Source: Pigoraptor vietnamica (taxonomy: Eukaryota; Opisthokonta; Filasterea). From it: DNA of 19,735 nucleotides. The stretch spans positions 1 through 19,735 of the forward strand of contig CALSCQ010002589.1 in assembly GCA_943704525.1 (NCBI GenBank), written 5' to 3'. This document shows, piece by piece, positions 10,895 through 19,735 of this stretch. The notes under the pieces were generated by a model. That model was not told the origin of the DNA and ran no database searches. It worked only from the letters and a program-made list of their open reading frames with translations. Each line of letters opens with the position of its first letter. Position 1 is the first letter of the stretch. The position numbers and the translations under genes are program-made.

Positions 10895-12234
10895 TGTGTG
10901 TGTGTGTTGTGTGTGTGTTGTGTGTGTGTGTGTGTGTGTGTCCTCAACCACTTTGTGTCGCCCCGAAGGGACGCGGTGCTCGACAGCGAAGACATTGCGT
11001 CGGCCGTCAATTTCTCGCCGTTCATTGCCGTTGCGACGGACGAAGACACGCTTGTCCGCCTTGCGCGCAAGGTGGTGCTCGTGACGTCGAAGAACAGGGA
11101 CGTTTTGGACACCGCCGAATTCCTCGCGCGCACGCTGCACCGGTGAGTGCATGAAATGCCGCATGGGGAGTCAAAGTCGCGTGCGTGTTTCGTGTGTGGC
11201 GTGTCAGTTGTGCGATGACGCTTCACACTTCATGTTCCACGCCTGACACTTTGTCCTCCGTTAGAATCGTCCACTCGGCCGCGACGCCCGTCCGAGCCAT
11301 CGTCGCAGCGGCGCGCGCAACGAATTCTGACTTTGTGAGCGAGTGCGTGCGGCGCGCGTTTGCGGCGGCGAAGGAGGTCGACGCACGGCCTCCCTCGGAG
11401 CGCGACGAGTACGCGGACGACGCGGCGATTGTGGCGATGGGGGATTCGCTGGAGCAGGTGGAAGTGGGGCCAACCATGAAGGTACGCCGTGGTCGCGTGG
11501 GGGTGGCGAATGGACGTCGCCCTCTCGCCGTTATGCAGATTGCGGTGCATGCCGCCTCCCTTGCGTGTTGCACTTTCACGCGCACTCATTGATGCACACT
11601 GCACACACACTCACGAACACGCACACACACAGTGTCACCGTACGTCCAATTTCTCATTTGCTTAACCCGAACCCGAACCATGCGCACGCCGTTTTGCAGC
11701 TGGGCAAGTCGTCGGTGGTGGGTGGCGCGCTCCCTGCGATTGTCTATCTCATCGCCCGCCACGGCAAGGACTTTCGACGGGCGGCCATTGAGAATGCGCT
11801 GATTGGGGGCGATTCGGGTGCGCGGGGGTCGGCCATCGGAATGATCCTCGGAGCATACCACGGCGTGCAGGTGGGAACGCAGTGTGCGCTGCGTGCGTCG
11901 CGTGCACTGCGTAGCATTCGCCGATGGATGTCTGCCGTGGGCAATCTGTTTCTACGTCATGTGTGTCTGTGCGTTACACGCGATTGTTACCAGTAAGACA
12001 CGTATCATTGCGCGTTCGTGTGGATGTGATGGTGAATGTTCCGTACGTATTGACGCTCTTGTTTTTCATCGCACCTGTGGCTACCTGTGAGTAACTTACG
12101 CGACCTTCTATGGACCGCAGGGCGTTCCCGCCGAGTGGGTGCAGTCTCTCGCCATGCTTGGACACGCCGAGCTGCAAATATCGCGCCTGTTACAGCGTTC
12201 GAACGTCGATGTGAACGACCACGACGAGCTCTGA
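10302..12234 (+). CDS. ADP-ribosylglycohydrolase / crystallin J1-like family protein, secretory
   Basis: Five exons: 10302-10777, 10969-11142, 11265-11481, 11700-11870 and 12121-12234, giving 383 residues. Residues 9-29 are a strongly hydrophobic signal peptide or anchor following MGRRAGR, which is why this ATG was preferred to upstream non-ATG codons in the same frame. The enzyme-family hallmarks are in order: GSLVADSLALATHFEYD (about 49-65), TTDNGDNTLILLDF (101-114), IVHSAATPVRAIVAA, and GGDSGARGSAIGMILGAYHG (325-344) followed by GVPAEWVQSL. The GDNT and GGDSGARG forms belong to the J1-crystallin-like branch of PF03747, not the DraG/ARH branch with TDDT and GGDTD. Removal of ADP-ribose is the family activity, but the substrate here is unknown. 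The intron 1 acceptor (10968, GAAG) is atypical but phase-correct. Confidence 0.88.
10849..10941. repeat. TG microsatellite in glycohydrolase intron 1
   Basis: About 90 bases of TG dinucleotides broken by GTGGTG and GTTG variants, ending about 27 bases before the exon 2 acceptor. Confidence 0.9.
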
Positions 12235-12303
12235 GCGCCCGCGTAATTTGTACATTGAAGTTTTGGTTTGAAATTTGAGTTCCTCGCCAACGATATACTA
12301 GCG
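12235..12303. other. 3' flank of glycohydrolase gene
   Basis: Short A/T-richer stretch after the TGA stop. No canonical AATAAA signal is visible. Confidence 0.4.
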
Positions 12304-12732
12304 ATGCAGCATGCATTTAGGAGCATGCCGCGAAGGGGCCGCCACCACTACTTTCCAACAGTTTTCGAGAGGCAAGAAATCGGTAAAGTCGCTGGTTTAC
12401 ACTGCAATGCATTCATTTCAATGCAGAAGGACCTTTCGCACACGCCAAAAAACGTTCCGTCCGCAACTAAATCCGCGCCGATTCTTCACACCAAGCAGCG
12501 CACATACGTTCGAAACGCAACACAGCCCGGGCGTCTGACGGCAGTCATCCAAGGTATCAGTATGGACGCCCCCGAGCGCAGAATGATATTTCAGTCACGG
12601 GATTGCACGCCGCAAGGATCAAAATTTGTGCACCGGCGACGCCGAGCATTGAAACGTCCGTCGCCTTCGTGTGCGATCGATGCCGAAAATGAAAATGCGG
12701 GCACCGGACTCGGTCAGGCACAAATAGCATGA
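12304..12732 (+). CDS. Possible intronless hypothetical ORF (142 aa)
   Basis: A single open frame from ATG 12304 to TGA 12730-12732, starting MQHAFRSMPRRGRHH and ending GTGLGQAQIA. The product is basic, with a HRRRRALKR patch near the C-terminus, and I recognise no domain. Third codon positions look less GC-rich than in the neighbouring genes and no splice structure is evident. It could be a small gene, a retrocopy or chance: 429 bases without a stop is not decisive in GC-rich DNA. Confidence 0.25.
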   Translation: MQHAFRSMPRRGRHHYFPTVFERQEIGKVAGLHCNAFISMQKDLSHTPKNVPSATKSAPILHTKQRTYVRNATQPGRLTAVIQGISMDAPERRMIFQSRDCTPQGSKFVHRRRRALKRPSPSCAIDAENENAGTGLGQAQIA

Positions 12733-12822
12733 CTATGGTTACCCCTCCAAATTGGGAATGCTTTTTTTTTTTCTTCTTGCAATACTTTTTTTTTTCTTTA
12801 AAAAAAGAAAAGCGCGCCAAAT

Positions 12823-12832
12823 ATGACGTCAT
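12823..12832. promoter_or_regulatory. CRE-like palindrome ATGACGTCAT
   Basis: Ten-base palindrome identical to the core of the one at 7284-7295. It lies between two convergent gene 3' ends, so a promoter role is less obvious here unless an unrecognised transcript starts nearby. Confidence 0.35.
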
Positions 12833-12888
12833 GGGCATCACGTGGGGACGGCGGACGTTCGACAGTGGCGGACATTACAATCTCCCTT

Positions 12889-12903
12889 AAAAAAAAAAAA
12901 AAA
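12889..12903 (+). repeat. A15 homopolymer
   Basis: Fifteen A in a row, about 157 bases downstream of the intronless ORF at 12304-12732. It may be a simple tract or the remnant poly(A) tail of a retrocopied transcript. Confidence 0.7.
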
Positions 12904-13465
12904 CATTTCCTGACTGACTGAGAGTTGCTGGCCGGCTTTCGGTGGCGTCGTGAGCCAATCAGTATAACTGCACGCACCGGCGACCGACTGTCACTTTGCA
13001 ACGTGAACTGTCAGCGACGAACTAAAACGAACCGGGGAAAACCGGTTGGGCTGGCGGGGTCAGTGGGCGGGCTCGACAGTCGGCCGTTCAGTCAGCACGG
13101 CAGGTGACCCCTGACACGTGCGAAAGGGCTGGTGGGTCAATTCCAAACGGCACTGAGAGTGACGTAGTCCAGTCATTTCAGCCGCCTGAGCTATTCATTT
13201 CAAACATCTCACGCAAACTTACACTGGGCCAGCCGCCCAAGACTCAGTTTCAATTGACGCTCGCGACTGTCCAGCTCAGCCGTGCCGGCATAGCACTGGC
13301 GGCCACTTCAGAGGCTTAGACGCTCAGCGCCGTTCACCCTCGTCAACGAGCATTTGCACGGCCACTGCCATTCTCCGTGGCAACTCCTATTCGACCCAAC
13401 CCAGCCACCACCGCATCAGTATCCCCTGGGCAATGAGACTGAGGGGAACGCAGCAGTTGGTCCCA

Positions 13466-14540
13466 TCAATGTAGAAGAGCGACGTCCGCAGGTAGGCACT
13501 GGACCCTCTGCGCCGACCCAAAAAAGACGGACGCGCACGCTTCGCCAAGCGTGACAAGGTCCGAGTGCGTCGACGGCTTGTTCGCTGTGAAGTCACGACA
13601 TCGCATCTGCATTTCGATAACCTCCGCGTCGCGCTGGCGAGAAACAGTCCTCCGTTTCGCCGTTGGTGACGCGTCGCGCAATGCCCACGAGCGCGCGTGG
13701 TACGCGAGCTCGTCGAGTTTCCCATAGCCGCGCGTCTTCTTCAGCACGCCCTTGACGCGCTGTCCCATGGGCGACAACAGCCAACGCTGCAACTCGATAT
13801 CGTTGAGCGGCGTTGTGTCAGCAACGTACTGCGTGTATCCCGAGCTGAGCGTCGCAATGTAGCTGTGGAGCGGGGTGCCCGTCACGAGGCGGCATCCTGT
13901 GGGCATATCCGACGCGAACCGCGCCAGAACAAACGGGAAGGTTGTTTAGCAAATTGTCGGGCTGCTCCGCCAACTTGTTCGCGGCGTCGAAGACAAGGAG
14001 GACGCTGACGTGCGCGTTGGCTCGCGTAAACATGTCGTACAGGCAATCCAGCACACTCGCGCACGCGGCCGAGTCCGACTCCGCCCAGCTGGCAGCCGAC
14101 GGCGGTTGCGCCAGCGCTGCAAAGGGAGGGTCGAGCTTGTCGAGCTGTCCCCCCGCCGCCACGAACGCTCGCACGCGCTCCGCCACGCGGTCGAGATAGT
14201 AGCCGCACGGGTTGGGGCTGTCCACCCAACAGTCGCAATCCGCGACGTAAACGACGAGAAAGTCGCGCCGTTGCTGAAAAGCACCCGAAAGCACGCGCAC
14301 CAAGGCCGACTTGCCCACGCCGGGAGGGCCGGAGAGCACGACGCCGGGATGGTAGTCTAACTTTGCCGCCCGCTCAATGTCCCTGCGCAGCCGCAGCAGA
14401 ATGTCACGGTGTGCAAACGCAGCGCCTGCTTCCTGGTTGGACCAGTCTTTGGGGAGAATGCCCTCCATTGGCCACGGCTTAAAAACGCCCGCGGACGCAT
14501 CCTCCTCCGCGTAGAAACCTGCGATGCGTGTAACATCCAT
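13466..14540 (-). pseudogene. P-loop NTPase (STAND/NACHT-like or Crinkler-like), one frameshift
   Basis: Two overlapping minus-strand frames form one protein of about 357 residues if a single base near 13941 is ignored. Part 1 (from ATG 14540) has MDVTRIAGF, then PWPMEGILPKDW, Walker A GPPGVGKSA (71-79), the strand FLVVYVADCDCW, and a Walker-B-like VSVLLVFDAAN (178-188). After NLLNN the frame must change to continue with FPFVLARFASDMPTGCRLVTGTP, a sensor-type strand, ending LPADVALLH at the stop 13466-13468. No introns are seen, unlike every other well-supported gene here. There is an acceptor-like GCAG directly before the ATG, so a missing upstream exon is possible. The break may be real, a sequencing error or programmed frameshifting. 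Family assignment beyond P-loop NTPase is tentative. Confidence 0.6.
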
Positions 14541-14993
14541 CTGCGTTACTGGGTGGGCGCGATTAGGGGCGCTTCGCGGGCGCACCCGACTCGCACGCAG
14601 ACTTGCGCTTGCTTCTCGTCTCCTTCTCCGCTGAGACGCCGCCTCAACGGAGGGAACTGAACGAGGGTTACATTAGGGAAAAGAAAAGAAATCGGCCGCG
14701 GTGTTATGAAATATCTTCCCCGCAAAAAACTGTTGCAGGGCGGGATATTTTTCAGCACAGTGCTCACGCCCACGTTATGTTCATGTGCCCAAAGAGAAGC
14801 GCTCTTGGCGACCTCTCCCCTTTCTCCGTCGAGAGAAAACAATAAGGAAAGTTTCTTTGACCAAATATGTAACATATAGTTACAACGGGCACGTGACGTT
14901 CAGGCAATTGAATTGTGTATGGCACACATAAAACGGATTCCCATCAATCGCTTTGCACGTCGTCCCCGCAGTGGTTGCTGTGAGAGAAGGAAG
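14541..14993. promoter_or_regulatory. Divergent intergenic region, NTPase / TM9SF gene
   Basis: 453 bases between the NTPase start (minus) and the TM9SF start (plus). It becomes A/T-richer toward the TM9SF side (14660-14890), with ACATATAGTT (14873-14882) and CACGTGACGTTC (14890-14901, an E-box followed by a half-CRE) about 100 bases before the ATG. No gene is supported inside. Confidence 0.45.
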
Positions 14994-15856
14994 ATGCGGC
15001 GGCGTGAGGGCGTCGTTGTGGCCTTGGCATGCCTTGTTGCATGTTCGAGTGTCGCATTCGGAGCGCAGTTCATGAAAGAGGTGGGCACGTGCGCATTGGT
15101 CTGCGCCGGGTGCAGGACTAGGAGTGGCGTTGTTTTGTTTGACTCAATGCGTGCCTGAATTTGCGGATGTTTGTGTGTGTGTGTGCGTGTGTCTGCGTGA
15201 GTGTGTGTGTCTGCATGGGTGCGTGTATGTCTGTAGTGCGCGTGTGTCTGTGAGTGTGTGTCTGTGAGCGGGCGCGTATGTGTGCACGACCGTGTGCGTC
15301 TATTATGCTTGTTGCGCATGAGTGCGCCAATGCGACCAACTCACATAGCGTATGTCTCTTTGTGTGCGCTCGTGTGTATTGGGCGTTCGTGTGTGTTGGT
15401 ATGCGAAGCTTTACTTCCCACCCGTTCCCATTCACAGGGAGAGCCCTTCTCTCTCGTTGTCAATGCCATCTCATCGCGACAGACGGGCATTCCCTATGAC
15501 TTTTACGAGTGGGCAAATGGACCCTCGCCCTATCTCTGCGCACCGGCCCAAATCGTCCCTCAGGCGCAGAATTTGGGACAGACTATCCTTGGGGATCGCC
15601 GAAAAAACTCGGTGTTCGAGGTGCGACTCTCCCCCTCCCCTCCTCTTCAAACCACACATTCACATCGCACGCACACGCACACACACGCACACACACACTC
15701 ACACAGGCACACACACACACAGGCACACACACACACGCACACACACACCACACACACACACACACGCACACACCACACACACACGCACACACACACACCA
15801 CACACACACACACGCACACACCACACACACACACACGCACGCACACACACACACGC

Positions 15857-15904
<48 letters not shown>

Positions 15905-18283
15905 ACACACACACACACAGACACACAGACACACACACAGACTTGCGTTTGTATGCCGATGTGCGCTTGCGTTCGTTTAGCACAGAGAAAACGGGCACGG
16001 CATTACGGGCTCGCTGTTGTGTCGTGGGCATTGCAATAGTGAGAAGCGGCCTCAGTGATGACGACCCCGCGCCCGCCAACTGCTACCGCCACAACTGACC
16101 CTGTGGCCATCTTGCGTCGCGCGCAGTTCTCTTTCAAAAAGGACGAGGCGTGCAAGACGGCGTGTGGCTCGCCGCCGAAAATTTCAAACGCGGTGCTTGT
16201 GGACGCCATAGCGAAGGGCTACAAAATGCGATGGTGTGTGCCCACCCGCGCAGTGTATATCGCTGAGTCATTGTGTCAGTTGGGCCGACCCGCACTCTGT
16301 CATCCCCCTTTGCACTCTACTCGCCATGTCGCTATACTCACTCGCGCGTGCTCCTCTTTACTGTGTCTCTCACACATGACGCTGTCTGACGTGCGCGGTG
16401 TGTGTGTTCTAATGTGCAAGAACAAACCGCTTCGCCGCAGGACCCTCTCGAACGGCGTCCCCGTCTACACTGTGGTCGAACGAAAGGGCAACTTCGCAGA
16501 CCAGGATAGGGACATCTATGTGCCGAGTATTCCGATGGGAGTGGCCTGCAGCGCGAGCGTCTGCGACGACAAGGAGGTGGGTCAAGGGTGTACGAACTGA
16601 CTGCACTATTTGCGCTCCACCCTCTTCGCACTTGACCACTGCCGCACACACTAACGCACGCGCACACACGCGCACGCACAGACACACACACATACATACG
16701 CACACACACACACACACAGACACACACATACACACAAACGTACACACACAGACACACCCATACACACACTCGCTCGCTCGCACGCACGCACGCACGCACG
16801 CGCGATGTGCGGGCTGCTCACTCACTTGCCTTTGCAGAAATACGCTCTCTTCAACCACTTTGATTTTGAGTTCATTTATTCGGACCAAGGCGCAACGCAG
16901 TCGGACACATGTGAGTGCGCGAGTGGCCTTCCCAGTTGTAATAGCATACTCGCATGCGCACACACACACAGGCGCACTCGCACTAGCACACAATTTGTTC
17001 GAACAGAGATGTGCACGCCCTCACAACCTCTACCACCTAATGTTGCCGTCCCACTCTAATTGCCGCCCGTGCGAGCACAGGGGTCATGCTGGAAGCCATC
17101 GTCACACTTTCGCCCGTTGCCCACGAGACCAGCTTCAACCCTCTCCTCTGCGAGAGCCCGGATTCGGCGCTCCTCCTCGCGAACGAATCGTCCTCGTACC
17201 GATACACGTACAGCGCGACGTATATTCCCGTCTCGCAGAGGGCTGACACGGGCTCGCACCGGTGGACCTTCAGCCCACGGGTCATCAGGGTGTCTTCGAT
17301 CGATGCGGACCGGCCCGTTATCCTCGGCGCCGTCTTTCTGGCGGTGCTGGCCATCATGGTGCTGTTCAGGGGCCTGGGCGCCGTGTGGCGGCTGCGAAAG
17401 GCGGCGCTCGACGTGAGTGTGCGGGCGCCCTTCTTTATGTGTGCTTATGTTTCTCTCCATGACCAATTTCATGCCACTCCTCAAGTACGCACTCGCAGTC
17501 CACCCGCCATTGTTCTATATTATCCGCTCACAACTCCTTCTACTCGCACGCTAGAGCGCGTTTTCTGCCTGTCTATCAAGCTTTATCGGCTCCGTTTCGT
17601 GTTCACCCCGCCCGCATTCACTCGTCCACGCAGTATAGTTTTCGATTGGCTAGTGCTAAACCTTACAGGCTCATTACCATTTCGTCGTTGCATGGGTGTT
17701 CTTATTCCTCGCCATTTTCAGGCGGAGGATCCCTGGTGGGCCGTCGTGTGCATTCGCCGGTGCTCCGCACGCAACTTTTTCGGCATTTCGTTTGGCCGCG
17801 CCGAGGATGAAATCAAGGACTTTGGATGGGAGTTTGTCAAGGTATGTGAGTGTGAGGTTAGGGTGTGGTGGGACTGGTTGTGTGATTGTGTGGCTGTGTG
17901 TGCGTGTGGTTTTGTGTGTGCTGGTCATTTGTGTGTGTGGGCCCTATTGCGTAGCGCTCAACTTGGCTGTCGGTTTATAGGCGGCATTTTCCCTCAGCCT
18001 TTTGTATTGTCCATCGCGATAACGCCGTCTCGTTGCAGGGCGACGTCTTTCGGCCGCCGCGCAGCCCAATGTTCTTCTCTGCGATAACGGGCAAGGGCAC
18101 ACAAGTGCTCATTGGAGCCATTGTTCTGTCGTGTGAGTGAGCGAACGAGTGGCAATGCAACGCTGGCTGTACGCGCGCGTGTGTAAATGTGGGAAAGGGG
18201 GAAGGGTCGTGTGTTTGTGTGTCTCTCGCAACCAGCCAAATAGTGACTGGCGCTCATCTTTTCCGAAATACTCACACGGGCAT

Positions 18284-18318
<35 letters not shown>

Positions 18319-19427
18319 ACACACACACAGTTGTGATTGCCGTGGGCCTGCTGAAGTCGGCTGCGCGCGGTTACACGCTCATCGCGGCGATATGGTGCTA
18401 CATCGGGGCGTCTCCCATTGGCGCGTACAACGCCGTCCGGACATACCGCTCGTTTGGTGACCAGCCGCTCGTCCCCATACTCAAGCTGATTGCGATCGAG
18501 GCCATCGCCGTCCCTTCGTGGGTCGCGCCTCGCTTCTGGCACGCACCGCGCATCGCTTGCACGCAACCGCACCCACACACGCGTACACGCTCATGCCTAG
18601 CACCTTATTTTGTTGCGCACGTGGCTCTGTTCGTTTCCCTCGCTAGGCGTTTGTACGCATCTCACGTGTTAGCTGGTTTCGGGAGTACGCCGAGAGAGCG
18701 TCTCAACTCGCCCTTTGCGCGTGCCTCAGGATCGTCCTTCTCCCCCTCGGCATGGTCAACGGCATCCTGCACAAGCTCAACTCGTCGTCTGCGCTGCCGA
18801 CGCGCGAGTGCCTCATTCTCGTGGGCATGTGGCTGCTCATCGACGCACCCCTCGCGCTCGTGGGAGGGTGGCTTGCATCGCGCGGGAAGGTGCGCCGACG
18901 ACACAAATGTTCGCGTCGTTTTGGGGGGGCATTACCCGTGCACAACCGATTGCTCATAGCTCAGCGTCCCCTCCGCACCGGTTCGTCGCTTGCAGACGCC
19001 TTCGCCGCCTGTGAACGTCAATCAGATACCGCGCGAGCTGCCGCCGCAGGTGCGTTAGTGGGTGCGCTTAGGCTGCAGTGAGGTCTAAGGTGTATCGGAG
19101 TGACAAAGATTTGTCAAGCACGCTTGTGTGCGCATGCGTGAAGCCTGTACATGCGCGCAGTGACGCACCGTCGCACTGACGCTCACGCCCGTCCCTCTCT
19201 TGTCCCCGCAGCCGTGGTACAATCGCAGTCTTGTCGTTCTTCCCATGATGGGCATACTTCCGTACTTTCCGCTTTCGATCGTCGCGTGCGACCTCGCATT
19301 CACGGGCGTCGTCAATGGGTTCGAGACTTCCGTTCCGACGGAAACGCTGTTCTTGGGGATGCTCGTGGCCGTTCCGACAGCCATGTTCGTGGGGATGCTG
19401 CAGTGCGGCTTCCAGCTCACGTTCGAG
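14994..19427 (+). CDS. Transmembrane 9 superfamily (nonaspanin/EMP70) protein, 3' end missing
   Basis: Twelve exons: 14994-15080, 15438-15620, 16127-16233, 16441-16576, 16838-16910, 17081-17412, 17722-17841, 18039-18132, 18331-18517, 18730-18889, 18996-19049 and 19212-19427, 583 residues, all phases matching. ATG 14994 starts a signal peptide (VVVALACLVACSSVAFG); an in-frame ATG at 14913 would bury it. Family marks in order: KEGEPFSLVVNAI, GIPYDFYEW, QNLGQTILGDRR, FKKDEACKTAC, YKMRWTLSNGVPVYT, first helix near VILGAVFLAVLAIMVLF, then GWEFVKGDVFRPPRSPMFFS, KSAARGY, VNGILHKLNSSSALP and NQIPRELPPQPWYNR. Members are about 590-660 residues with nine helices, so roughly the last 80-100 residues lie beyond the right edge. 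They act in endosomal/Golgi sorting and adhesion. Confidence 0.92.
15160..15300. repeat. Degenerate TG-rich tract (TM9SF intron 1)
   Basis: TGTGTG runs mixed with TGCG, TCTG and TGAG. It lies inside the 357-base intron 15081-15437, which shows nothing else recognisable. Confidence 0.8.
15662..15942. repeat. Long CA microsatellite (TM9SF intron 2)
   Basis: About 280 bases of CA with recurring CACGCACACACACACC and CAGGCACA variants, the longest CA tract in the window. It fills the 5' half of the 506-base intron 15621-16126. Confidence 0.95.
16650..16804. repeat. CA/GACA/CGCA repeat (TM9SF intron 4)
   Basis: CA repeat with CAGACA, CATACA and a terminal tetranucleotide run GCTC then GCAC, ending CGCGCG about 30 bases before the acceptor at 16837. 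Confidence 0.9.
17413..17721 (+). other. TM9SF intron 6, no repeat
   Basis: A 309-base intron with donor GTGAGT and acceptor TTTTCAG. It is one of the few long introns here without a microsatellite. It happens to stay open in the upstream reading frame but does not resemble the TM9SF family. Confidence 0.6.
18285..18330. repeat. C34 homopolymer plus CA tract abutting a 3' splice site
   Basis: Thirty-four C (18285-18318) followed by ACACACACACAG, whose AG is the acceptor for the exon at 18331. The homopolymer stands where the polypyrimidine tract belongs. Confidence 0.95.
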
Positions 19428-19566
19428 GTGCGCCGCCCCTTTGTGTCGGGTATATTCACCTGAGCTTGTTCAACTCTTGCTTCGGTTTCCGGTTATCACT
19501 GCTGTTATTGTTTACTTCTCTGCTCTTGTGTTCAAGGTGCGCCAGCCCTTTGTGTCGGGAAAATTC
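19421..19566 (+). repeat. Direct repeat, spacing 109, spanning the last visible TM9SF donor
   Basis: The 37 bases from 19421 (GTTCGAGGTGCGCC...) recur at 19530 (GTTCAAGGTGCGCC...), sharing CCCTTTGTGTCGGG, with about five mismatches. The first copy covers the end of exon 12 and its GT donor, and the second lies in the intron. Confidence 0.85.
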
Positions 19567-19735
19567 GTCCTCTCTTGATACCTTCTCTGTCGGTTGCGCC
19601 AGTGTTAGCGTTTCCCCCGTTCTGTTGTTCCCGTGTCGTCCCAGCTTCACCTTTTCACTCATCGGTATCAACTCCCTTCCTCTCACCAACCCTCCCCACG
19701 CGGAACGCAACCCCCACCCTCGCATCTCTCCCCCC
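19428..19735 (+). other. Start of TM9SF intron 12 (window ends here)
   Basis: 308 bases after donor GTGCGC. It holds the second copy of the donor repeat and pyrimidine-rich sequence, but no segment resembling the missing C-terminus of TM9SF proteins. The window ends CTCCCCCC-like in a C-run. Confidence 0.6.

Larger units (their letters stand above)
12733..13465. other. Intergenic region with A/T tracts and repeated ACTG/CAGT motifs
   Basis: 733 bases with no supportable gene. It contains T-runs at 12762-12772 and 12786-12795, the latter followed by an A-rich stretch that could pair with it. It also has an A15 tract (12889-12903), a second CRE-like palindrome (12823-12832) and a 400-base zone dense in ACTG/CAGT. 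Open frames here lack ATG starts and recognisable products. Confidence 0.6.

Noticed and set aside
13104-13319. Plus-strand frame of 71 codons
   Set aside because: Starts at GTG, has no ATG, no recognisable product, and lies in the motif-rich intergenic zone.
17413-17721. Reading straight through TM9SF intron 6, which is open in frame
   Set aside because: It has a strong GTGAGT donor and TTTTCAG acceptor, and the translation does not resemble the family.

Overview
This is nuclear DNA of an intron-rich eukaryote, most likely a free-living protist. There are no bacterial operons. Five multi-exon genes can be rebuilt by joining exons at GT/AG (once GC/AG) boundaries whose phases all agree. Coding sequence is GC-rich. 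Introns run from about 94 to 506 bases and are full of CA/TG microsatellites. A glycine-betaine-type periplasmic binding domain fused through one membrane helix to a TKL-like kinase is an architecture I associate with amoebozoans such as Acanthamoeba. That makes Amoebozoa the best guess, by inference only.

Layout, left to right. (1) 180-4603, minus: receptor-like kinase with an OpuAC ectodomain. Its 3' end runs off the left edge just before the catalytic loop, and its first exon was not found. (2) 4722-7067, minus: DUF4062 protein, 8 exons. (3) 7334-9864, minus: uridine phosphorylase, 8 exons, complete, with one GC-AG intron. (4) 10302-12234, plus: secreted or lumenal ADP-ribosylglycohydrolase-family protein, 5 exons, complete, divergent from gene 3. 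(5) 12304-12732, plus: a weakly supported intronless ORF. (6) 13466-14540, minus: intronless P-loop NTPase (STAND/NACHT-like or Crinkler-like) with a single-base frameshift. (7) 14994 to beyond 19427, plus: TM9SF/nonaspanin, 12 exons visible, last exon(s) outside the window.

No tRNA, rRNA, CRISPR array or recognisable transposon was found. The intergenic parts hold two ATGACGTCAT palindromes, a cluster of GACTGTC-type motifs and A/T tracts. Homopolymers of 18 G (4609-4626) and 34 C (18285-18318) and the C-runs at both window ends may be assembly weak points.

Genes 1, 2, 3 and 7 cover sensing, possible innate-immunity-type domains, nucleoside salvage and endomembrane trafficking. Nothing in the sequence shows that they act as one pathway. 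DUF4062, a PNP/UDP phosphorylase and a STAND-like ATPase do recur together as parts of NLR-type proteins elsewhere, so their proximity is reported as a speculative finding.
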